Origin: Poecilobothrus nobilitatus | Taxonomy: Eukaryota; Arthropoda; Insecta; Diptera; Dolichopodidae | Direction of reading: 5' to 3' | Assembly (NCBI GenBank): GCA_947095535.1 | Contig: OX352773.1 | Coordinates: forward strand, 262,035,590-262,099,589 | Length of the DNA: 64,000 bases | Shown: one piece after another, positions 14,401 through 26,400 of the stretch | Layout: each line of letters opens with the position of its first letter | Position numbering within the stretch: the stretch's first letter is position 1 | Made by a program: the position numbers and the translations under genes | The notes under the pieces: model-generated | The model's input: the letters and a program-made list of their open reading frames with translations, nothing else | Database searches by the model: none | Told to the model about the DNA's origin: nothing

Positions 14401-17400
14401 TTTTTAAAAAGGACATTTATTTTATATACGTATATAATATTAATGTACTATATGTATATTAATATACTGAATAAAAAAATTCAGTATATTATATAAAATT
14501 TATGTAAGTAAAACCTTAACATTCAATGTAAATATAACAATGAAAACTAAAGAAATTAAATAAATTATTATACAAGGTTTAAAATTTCTTTTTCACAATT
14601 CATTTAAATCTGAAAGAAAAGAATTTTTTAAATAAATACTATAATATTTTTTTTTATATCCTTTCATTGATTGCCATTATAATGTGTTGCATAATGGTAT
14701 TGCTAAATTTTTCTATATAATTTTTTTCTATTTTTTTTTTTTTTTTTTTTTGCTTTTTATTACATTTTTCTTTGCATCCCGTTGTTGCATTACAAGGCAT
14801 CGTCCTTGTAATAATGGATAGTTTCATTTTCATTTTGTCGTATTTTAATGGAGTACAGGGCAAAAAGTTCACTACTAAGATATAAAATACACATATAATT
14901 TTCTTTCATTTTCTTTTGTATTATGTAGTTGCTTTAAAAGAAAATCTCTACCAGAATCTTTAATTTAATATTTTATATGGTTTATAATCTATCCAATATA
15001 CAAGATGTTTCATTTAAGTGATTATGTAATGCAAAATGTAATTATAAAATAAAGAACTGTACTCAAATGATGGTTAGTCACTATATGTAAAAAAAAATTC
15101 CTTTTACAAAAGACAAGCAGCAACAAAAGAACAATCCGAAATTAAAACTTTGAAAACTTTAGAAAAGTGGAAAAAATGCTAAATTTAGATTTAGAAATTG
15201 TTAACACTTTGCTTGTAATTTTCTTTATCTAGTTTAAAACTTTTACATAATATAGATTTTCATAAGAAAGGTAAATAAATTGTCCTCCTTTTTGGATCCT
15301 TCATATTTTCTTTCAGTCTTTCAACATTAAAAGAGAATTATGGTATACAACGATTTATTTTAAATAGGAATTAAAAATGATTTTAAAATTGAGAACAAAA
15401 ACAGCAAATAATAATATTCTATTGATTACGATTAACAAACAATTAAAATAATAAAACATAAATTTAATTTTCAACAGAATATAACAGAAAATAGAACAAA
15501 ATAGCAAACAATATAATATTAAATTTCTTATTTTAGTTTTTGGTATATGACATTGGTATATCCAACAACGAAAAACCAATAATAAAATTTAAAATGTATT
15601 ATTGACTGATTAAGAAAGGTCATGACATTTAATTTTAATTTATAAAAAATAAAAAAATAATCGTAATACAATTAAATGATTTCTTTTTTTTTTTTTTTTT
15701 TAATACATAATAATTTTTCAATATGTCCTTTGTTTTTGTATGTTGTTTCATTGATTTAAAAATTTTCTTTTGTTTTCTCTTCCTTTTATATTTGTTTTAT
15801 TTTTTTTTTTATTTTTTTTTTTTGATTTTCAATTAGGGCAAAGAGCACGACGTTTAGTTATTTTAGCATGGGTAGTTAGTGCTCTTTTTTCATTACCAAT
15901 ATTAATTTTATATGAGGAAGCGATTATACAAGGACAATCACAATGTTGGATTGATTTAGGATCAGCATGGAAATGGAAATTGTATATGAGCTTAATATCA
16001 TTAACATTATTTTTTATACCAACAGTTATTATATCAGGCTGTTATGCGATTATTATACGAACAATATGGGTAAAAGGATCAGTTTTTGTTCCAGCTGGTA
16101 AGTGTTTATATTAAATTTTTCTGTTTATTTTTGTTATTTTTTTTTTTTTTATTTTTTTTTTTGCTTTTGTAAATTATAAATATAAAACTTTTCAAGGATA
16201 TATTTTGATAACCTTTTATACAAAAAATGGAAAAAAAAAACAAACAAAAAAAAAAAAGAGAGTTTAAAGAAAAGAAAGTTTAAAACAAACAAATCTTACT
16301 TAAGTAAATAATAATTTTATTGAATATTATAAGGATAATAAAAAAAAAAATATTAAATTTTCATTTGCTGATTTTCTTTTAAAAACAAAAAATATTTTTT
16401 TAAATTTTAGAAATTTTTTAATGATAAAATTTTAATTTTAATCAAAAAATTTTTGATAGCAAGCCTTAAAGCTATCCATTTTCTTATTAACTATTTTTAT
16501 GCTTTAAAACAAACGAAATAATTACTAGTAAAAAGTATTTGTTTTAATCCTTTTTTTTTTTTATTTAAAGAATTAAAGAATAACTTCAATAAAATTCGAA
16601 CTCAATTAATATATAATAGTCTGGTCTGGCACATATAGAATGGGTGAATTTACGCATAACATAATTAGCTTTCTGAAAACTTATTATCTATTAGTTTCCC
16701 ATCATAAGGTATTGTATCCTTTACAAGAACAAATTATATGTCAGACCTTATGCATAATATAAGCATTATATATTTATTCATGAATTATCATTAAGTTTAT
16801 GGTTATTGATTGTGGTGCCCATGCCTAGATCTCTATATTGATATCTGAGTATCTGCAAATATTTAACAGTTAAAAGTTCGTTTATTAATTTTTAAAATTA
16901 AAAATCTTTTACAAACACTTCGTTTTTTCTAGTACTGCCTAAACTTTAGGTAGGTAATCTATAAAAAAAAAATGATATATTGTACGACTTCCAATTATAC
17001 TAAATATACAATTACTCATGTAAAGGTTTTGATATTTAATTTTAATTTACATCCAAGCATACTAAATCTACAGTGCCTCATATAAATTTGCTTTGATTTT
17101 TTTTTCTTAAAATATTTTTGCATTTTTAACTTTTTTATAAAACAGATAAGTTTATTATTATTTAAGGGGTATGTATCAATAACACTGCGATATTTTGATG
17201 TAAATCTATTGAACTTTTCCTTTATACTTCGTTTTATGATTTTTCATCCACTTATAATATTTTTCCCTACTGCAACTAACATATTGAAGAATTGTAGATG
17301 ATTTATTGCTGGTTTATCTTCTGATTCAGTTCATATGCAGTTAAAAATGTGATTTTAGATGGCAGGTGCACATATTTTACTCGGAATAATTTTGGAGTAT

Positions 17401-20400
17401 GTGAATATTGTACATATAAGGCTAAATAGCATGTTCATATTTAGTTGTGCATGTCCAAAGAAAACGCCTTTAGAGAGCAAATATAACCCAGAGAAACTGG
17501 GATTAGAAGATAACGTGGATCCATATCTTAACCTAAATTATTTGCCTAAAGTTTAAGTTCAATTATAATTTTTCTTTTTTTCAGAATCTCAATGTACTCT
17601 CATATTCTCTTCCAATTTTCTTTAAGTATCCTTTTAGTTGGCAATATTTTAACAAAAAACCTGTTAAAATTCTCAGTTTATTTTTATTGAATCCTATAAG
17701 TTTTTTCATATCAAACAGATAAATATTTATATTTTTTTTCCGGTATTTGTTTTGTTTAAAATTAAAAACTTCCCACAAACCTTTTTCTTTTTATTAAAGC
17801 AGATTGTCGCATATAAAATTTAAATAATTTTAAACCGCAAATTTTTACGTTGAACTTTTAAGGAGAAATACAGTAAAAAAAGGTAATGTTCCACTTAAAA
17901 GATGCCATCTTCGAAATTATTAATAAAAAATAATATAAGAAATGAATATTATATTAAACAAAAAAAAAATTGGAGGATTATTATAATAATTGAAAAATAT
18001 TCAAATTAAAATTACAACAAGCGGACATGAACATTTTTTTGAATTTTTATTTATAAGCTGACATTTGCACAGGTAATGCTTTTATCCTTATAATTAATTT
18101 TTTACTCTGAACAGAGTTTCATTAAATAAATATTAAAAAAAATGGAATTTATAATCAGTTTTTTTTTTTTTTTTTTTTTTTAATAAAAGTTTTCACCTTT
18201 CCAACTTTTAATCGTCTTTTCTTCTTTTTTTTTTGTTGCTTTTAAACGAAAATTAAAAAGATTTTTTATTATAATTTTCCAGTCTACAACTTTTTTTCTT
18301 AAAATTGTTAATTTTCATTTAATTATTTCATTTATGAATTTGATAATTGTTTATATTATTTTTGTAATTTATAATTTTTGTTACTTTTGTATTGTATAAC
18401 CACAAACAAAAAAAAAAAAAAAAACAGAAGAAACAAGTAATGAAAAAGTTTTAAAGTTACTAATTTTTTATAACATTCGGAATTCTTTTTCTTATTATTG
18501 TCTTTTTTAACACATTAAATACCGCATTAACTGCTACACTTTATTTTTATTATTGAAGTATCATATCTATGTGTTATGTAAACCGACGACAGTAGTACTC
18601 TATAATAGGGTAATAATACATCACAAACATTATTATATACGAGTACGTTTATATATATCCATATTAATCATTTTGTAACTTTAAGTTAACTTAAAGTGTC
18701 AATTTTATATAAAATTGGCACTTTAAGAAAACTTACTATGTCTGTATGTTGTAGTTAAGTGAATGCTTTAAACCACAATTTTCCTCTCTATATTTTTTTT
18801 TTTTTGTTTAAAACTGAATTTAACTGATGAATAAATTAACAACATAACAACTATTTTTCTTTTCGCTTTTTGAATTTGGCACATAAGGCTTTAATTTCTT
18901 TCTGAGCGTTTGTAACGTGTCACTCTATACACTTTCAAATGTTATATTTGAAAAAAAAAAAAATCTTAATTTTGTATATAATATAAAAGATAAATAACCA
19001 TTTCTCTTTATGATCATTAAAAACTTAAAGAACGTAACAGACCGAATTTATTTTGAACGTTATCAACACTAAAATTGAAAAACTTATTAATATCATCCAC
19101 ATGCATTAATTTCTAACTTAAATAATTAATGATGATATCCCCTCCCCTCGTCTTTTTATTTAAAAAACAAAATCATTACCATATCTATAATAAATAATAT
19201 GATTCAAAAGAATACCACGTTGCGCCTAAAGATATGTAACATTAATAGATTCAATAAATTTTTGATTAAGCTAAATAAGGTAACCAATGTAATAGGTTTT
19301 TATAATAAAATAAGTACAGCAATATTTTACGACAATAAAATTTTGAGATTATTTACAGGTTTTGAATTATAGTATTATTTAGATAAATATATCTTATCAA
19401 ATCTGCAGATAATAACTGCAGTTTTAAATAAAAGGCTTCCCTTTTTTTTTTGTAAATATTTTTGACCCTTATTATTTCATATTAATAAAAATATAAAAAT
19501 TGTAGAAATTTACATCTAAAGTATTATATACTGAGTACAGAACAGAAAATTAAAAGATATTTTTAAAGTTTTTATTAAGATTTAAAAAGTTTTCGAAATT
19601 TTTATTTATTATTCGGAAAAAAGATGCATACTCTTAAAAGTCAAGTTAATCAGTATTTTATATTTTAAAGTTCCATTCTTCAAAATAATCTTTAAATGTG
19701 CTCTTGTATATTAATTTTTTTTTTTTTTTGCTTTGTTACATTATATCTTAAGTATTCAGACATACATCAAAAAAAGAAAATATCACTTTATTTTAAAAGA
19801 ATAAAAATTAAAAAAAAAAAACTAAGAATATAAATTTGGATTTGTAATATGACATGTCATTAATATGGCCCAGTGACTTAATAACTTTGTTTTTTCTTTG
19901 TAATTTATTTCTTTGGTTTTAATGTTTATTTTAGAAAAGAAAAAAAAAAAAAAACAAATAACAAATTAAAATTTTTTTCATAATATATGATTTGTTTCTT
20001 TAACTTTCTTTATCTTAAATTAAAATAACAATTATGAAAAATAAATAACATAAAATTTTTTAAAAAAAAGTTTAAAAAGTTAAATAAAAACAAAATTCAT
20101 TTCAAGTAAGTAAATTCAGATTGAAATTAAAAATTTTTAATTTATTTGAGATTTATAAATAGGTCTAGGTATTATTTAAATAAAAGTTACGATTTCTTTT
20201 GCAACAGCTTTCTAACCTTTTTCATTATAGAGATTTCGTCTTTTGGAACAACAAATTTTAATCTGTAGTTGTTTTTTCCTCTTGATAGTCGTCACACAGA
20301 CCCTTGTGATAGTGTTATTTTGTTAAAGACTAGAGGAGTTTAACTGAAGCATCTTTAATGAATCTTCTAAAGCTTGATAACTTTAAACATTCCTTGATAA

Positions 20401-23400
20401 CATTAAACATTCCTTGATAACATTAAACATTCCTTGATAACATTAAATTATCTATACCTAATTTTAAACGTTTTACTTAAGACCAAAATTAAAAAAACTT
20501 TCTTTTTCTTTTCAAGTCCTTATTTTCAAAATTTCATGAGCTAAAGTAATATAGTTATAGTTTATAATTTACGTAAAATCGTAATTTTCTAAGAATATCA
20601 CATCTTTAAGAACTATTCTGTTTGGTTTAAAATGTGATGGTTTCGTTTTCTCAATGATTTTTGAAATTTTCCACCGATCCTTGTAAAAAAAACACAAAAA
20701 AAACAAAATATATCGAAATATTATTTTTTTTTAAATTAAAACTCCTTTTTACAAAATATTTAAATAAAACCAGGGTTAAAAGTGTCCTTATTTCTATGTT
20801 AATTATTTTCAGATACTAAATTTAAAAGAAAATTTTTAATGTATTACCAAGGAAATTACAACACTTCGATTAAAACATTCGATTAAATTTAACAATCTAA
20901 TAATAGAAAACATAAAATTTAATTACAAGCACTCTTTTCATATTTTTTTTTTTTTAAATATACTATTAATGTATTTAATGTATTCAAGGATTGTGGAAAC
21001 TCATATAGAAGGAAGGAAATAGAAATATGTTTTAAGAATAAACGTGTTGAAATCAAATTAACATAAAAAATCTAAAAAATTGAAATAAATTAATTATTTT
21101 ATCCATGTTTTTTTTTTTTTTTTTGTTTTTATATATATGTTTTTTTTTTATTTTAGACAAAAAAAAATTTAAACGCTTTTCGGTATACTTGGTTTTAAAT
21201 TTTACGCGGCAGTTTTTCTTTTTCCGTTCATATCCTTTCGATATAAAAGTTTCATGTTGCGATAATGAAATTATATTTATCGTTTGATTTTGCTCAAACA
21301 GTTTACTAACCTAAAAATTCATATTTAACTTTGTTTAAAACAGTATTAAAATAATTGCAAAGTAAAATCTGTAGATATTAGCTTATTATTATTAGTATTT
21401 ATAAACTACTATATTTACTATATAATTAATATTCTATAAAATGTACAATAGGCCGGAAATGGATATAATGCACACATTTCGGCTGGAGCCTCTTAAACAG
21501 TTTTGGGTTATCTTCATAATGTGAAAAACAGGGCAATTCGTTTTATTAACAATTGCAATATTATTTCAAAGCTCAGCCATTATTAACATCCACTCAGCCA
21601 TCGCAGTACATTTGGATCGTTGACCTTGTTTTATTGATATCTTGTAAATAGCAATAAGTATTTGATCTAAAGAAATAAAATAGTTAATGCTTTTACACAA
21701 AGATTTTCTAACCGAAACAAAAAGTGTATTAAATACCAACTCCTAAATTGTAGAAATTCTAAGAAGACTTATAGAAATTAATTTGTCATGTCCAGATCCA
21801 GACGCTTGTGCAATCAAATCAGATACCATTGCATGTGCTCTCCAAAGTTGGTTTCCCCAAAGTTTAATAAGAACATTAACATCTTTCTTTAAAATATAGC
21901 TTCAAATTTTCTTAAGAATTCTACATAATTCTAAATTTTTCTGAATTTTCCCAAAAATTCTTCCCACATCCTTATCCCATCCCATAAATAAAACTATACA
22001 TTTCTATTAAAGGTACCAAGCTAAAGTTTGGTTTAAAAAGTGTGGTTTTGGTTAGATAAAGTCTAATACTATCACCATTGGTTGACTTTTGTTGAAGTTG
22101 AAGTTTTCTTCAAAAAAAAACAAATGTTTCTCGTTTGATAACGCTTTTAACACTAGTTTCTACATAATTTTTTTACTGCAAAATAATTTTGTTATTTGAT
22201 TTTAAAAGAATCATGCAAAAATTCCATCAATAACAATTTTTATTTTAGTACTTAGGTGTAACTTTATAAAATCTAAAAAATATTATTGATACCACAACAT
22301 AATCAAATCAAAGTAAATGAGATGGCAGATCCAAGAGTAAAAATAGTATAGCCAGAAATTGTACAAATTTTAGAACATTCAAAATACATAAAACAAGTTT
22401 TAATATAAGATATTATTATACAATATGTATATAACCATATAACGGGAGTCTATAATACTTATAGGTTAAAAAATCATCCAGAGTTCTTATATAAATAATA
22501 TTAAACTCCTGTATATACAATTTACAAAAGTACAATGAAAGACAATAAGTACTGAACACTGCGAGTGCATCTTAAAATAAAAATATATCAAAAAAGTAGA
22601 TATGGGATAGTTGCAGCCATTGCAGAGAAACTTGTAATTTTCTTTTTTCGGCACAATCAACAAAAAAAAAATCGCTTACTAATCAATCTTTCAAATATTC
22701 TGAACAAAAATTGAACATCTTTCAATTGAAATTTCTTTCTTTGGCCACTTAAAAAAAAAAACTAATATAATGATTCTCCATTAATAGAGGTAACTACCTA
22801 ATCTTATTTAATATAATCCAATTTTACAAAAATAATGTTATAATAATTATTTATACTATTTCTTTATTATATAAAAAAATTTTAAATATAATTTTTATAT
22901 ACATACTTATAATATTTTTTTTTTTAAATAAATTTAAATTTATTTTGAATTTCTTTTTATTTTTTAAATTTCAGAACGAACTGGTCGGAATAGTGCTTGT
23001 ATGGCGTCACGTCGTGCTAGTTCACGTGGTATTATACCACGTGCAAAAGTTAAAACAGTTAAAATGACATTTGTTATTGTAATTGTATTTGTTATGTGCT
23101 GGTCACCATATTTTGTATATAATTTATGGGAAGTTTATTATCAACCAAAGAAAACACAAAAAAGTATCGCAATATCAACATTTATACAAAGTTTAGCACC
23201 ACTTAATTCAGCTGCAAATCCTTTAATTTATTGCCTATTTTCAACACAAGTGTGTCGTGCTCTAAAGTAAGTATTACATTATATAATATGTATATTTATT
23301 TATAAACGTATACTCTATAAATTTATTAATGTACGAATTTTATATTGTTTCTCTTTAAAAAAAATCACGTACTTATATTAACATATGCTTAATATATACA

Positions 23401-26400
23401 CGTTCATTTAACGATGTGAAATATTATTAAAATAAGTGAAACTAATAAAATATGTTTATTATTATAATTCTGTCAACTGTTCGTTTGTTAGGCTTAAGTT
23501 AAAATTAGTTCCCTTTTCAAATAGTTAAAATTATATAGACCAAAATAAAAAGATTAAGAATTCTTCTATAACAACGCTAGACCTCAATTAAAAAAATAAG
23601 TTTCAAAAATTAAACTGTATAATGGTCACCTTAAAACGTCTTCTTAAATTTTAAAAAATATTATAAATAGCATAGAAATTGGCGAAAAAAAGATTTTAAA
23701 GATTGTAGGTGTTAGATGTACAACAATTGAAAACAGGTTCTTTTGCCCTCTACCAAACTACAACATAACAAACAAGTGTCAGGGCCGAAAAATTCTGTAG
23801 TACCTACAAAAAGTTAGTATTATCAAAATTTTTCAAAATACATATATAATTCGAATCCTCAATAAGTAATAACTTTGGCTTTTAATACAATAACAAATAG
23901 CTAATTCCTAATTTAGAAAATAATAATACGAACTGTTTTACTTTTTATCTTATGACCGATACTTTGAGACCCACACACCAAATATTTTATTTAAACGCAA
24001 AATTCTCTTGAAACTAGAATCAAATTTATCCTTAAAAGAAATTAAATCCTTAAAATTAAAATATAGATTAAATATATAGAGTCGGCAATTCTAACATAAT
24101 CCTATCTACAAGAATCTATCTACAATTTTGACAGCGGTTGGATTTATTTAATTCCATTAAACACACCATTATATTTTTTAAAAGAATATATTATGTTATA
24201 ACAGTACTTCTATTTGCATGACAGTAATTTTATTTTTCTTTATTATACTACTCAATATCCTTTTTATTGTAAGGTTAATTTTTTTATGATAACATTATGT
24301 TGAGTTCAGCTAAGGATTTGTATACGTATTTTTATATTAAAGTCCATAAATTTATTGCTTAAGTATTGTAATTGTTATTTTTATATACAAATATATAGTA
24401 AAGATCCTACATTGAATCCTTTAAAAGAAAAACAAAATTAAAATATTAAAGTATAAAATTTTTTATTCCATATATAGAAATTTTCTCTACTTTTGAATTT
24501 TTTTTTTTTAGTAAATATTATATAGGTAACAATTGAGAACAATAACCTTTATTGTTAAGTATTTAGGTGTAGGTGTAGGTGTTTGTAATAAAGTTTTAAA
24601 TCCTTAGTTCTAGCAGTATTGTATTTTCATAAATTATTCTTTTTAGTGTTGTTCTTTTTTAAACATTATTTCTCTTAAAGTCAAAAATTTAATAAAATGA
24701 AATTTACGGAAAAATATAAATATATACTTACAAAATGTACAAAATATAAATTTTAGATTAAATTTGATTATGTGTCGTGGATTTTGCATCCAGTTATCAG
24801 ATTTATAAAGCGTTGCCATGAAACTCTTGAGATTGAATCCGGTTTTTCCTCTTGATAGTTTGCTTCTACAGTTACTGGCCTCTTCTTCTATTATAACTTC
24901 CTCTAATTTATTAAGTTCTTTTTAGATTAGAGAGCAGCACGTTTCTTCCTTTTCTACACGAGGAATTTTCATTTCCTCTCCTATTTCTTCCTTCTACCTT
25001 TTTTTGGTTATCTTCTCTTGAGATATTATTGATTCCTTCATGTTTTTAGCAGACTGTTAAGGACGATGGATAACTTCCTTCTTTTTCCTCTCGCTAACTT
25101 TTTGATTATAGTCTCCTCCGATGCTATATCTGCCACTAGCAATCGAATATGTATAGCGGCAGCTTTTCGTCCGATTCAAACTTTTCTTATAGGATAATTT
25201 TTGGTCCCAGGTTAGGCAAGTTGTGGAGAAGTTATACCGCGTCTCCCCTTTCTAACTTTTAGAGTGCCAGTCAGGTTTCTTTCTAGTTTAAACAATACAG
25301 ATTCCGAGTTTACACTCCCAGAGTAGCAGGAGAAAGTTAGTCTTAAAAGGGAACGTCTATTATTTGCCTCCTCTTGGATTTAGAAATATTTACGAATCCA
25401 AGTAAATCAAGTGAAATTGTTCTTGGTATATCACATGAAGGCTAGAAACTACGGCTTTATTTACCGCAGACATTTATTTGACAACATAAAAATATATTAT
25501 AGTAAATAATAAAATTTAATTAAATTTGTTTTTTTTGCAAATTTTGGAATATTTAAATTATTTTGCATTTTGATTATTTTAGATCGTCTTTTTTATAAAA
25601 AAACAAAAGGTAAGAAAGAAAAATGAAAACATTATTTGTACTTTTAATACCAGACACGTTTTCTATATTTATTAATATAATATTACTTTTAAGTCAGAGA
25701 AAAGAAAACAACAAGTTCCTTTTAAGTATTTTAAATGGTACTTGGACGTTGGTTTGCATTTACAAATCAATAAAAGTTAAAAATTCAAAGCAATCAATTC
25801 CTAGAATTATTTTTCTATCAAATAAACTGATCTTGAATATTACAAAAAAATAAAACAAAATTTATTGTTAAATAACGACATTTTTCAAACAATGACCTGT
25901 TTAATTAATTCGTTGGCGGCATGTTTTAAAGTATATGATGTATAAGTTAAAAATAGAATTTCTTTAAATTGAACAACAATATTTTGGAATTATGCTAAAT
26001 TATTATGCTAAAGCTAGTAGGATTTACAAAAATTAATGAGAGTTGATAGAGAGAGGAGAGTTAGGAGAGAGAGGAGAATTTATGAGAAATATATTATCCA
26101 TTTATATCAAATTTCAATTAATTCATTTTCATATTTTTTGTAATTTTTTATTCCTAGTTATATATTTTTTTTAAATTAAATTTAATTCAAATATTGTACA
26201 ATACAATATATGGGGTGCCGCGGGATCTAGTGGTTAATAGCGAATAAAATAAGCTGAAAACACCGAGGGAGTGTGGATTCGAATTCCACACACGTATTAA
26301 GAATAATTCTCCCTTACGACATTTACAGCCACGTCTGAAAGGCTGCGCTTACATTTATGTGACAGGGGAATAAATTTAAAAAAAAATATGCGCTATCTAT

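Larger units (their letters stand above)
16098..22974 (+). other. CCAPR intron 3 (6.9 kb)
   Basis: It contains a 38-bp hairpin core (18690-18727), a 20-bp tandem repeat (20372-20449) and a LINE relic (21461-21643). Open frames at 17359-17556 and 21105-21287 have no recognisable content and lie within the intron. The rest is AT-rich filler. Confidence 0.75.

Noticed and set aside
20372..20449. CRISPR-like array
   Set aside because: The 20-bp units are directly tandem with no spacers, and the genome is eukaryotic.
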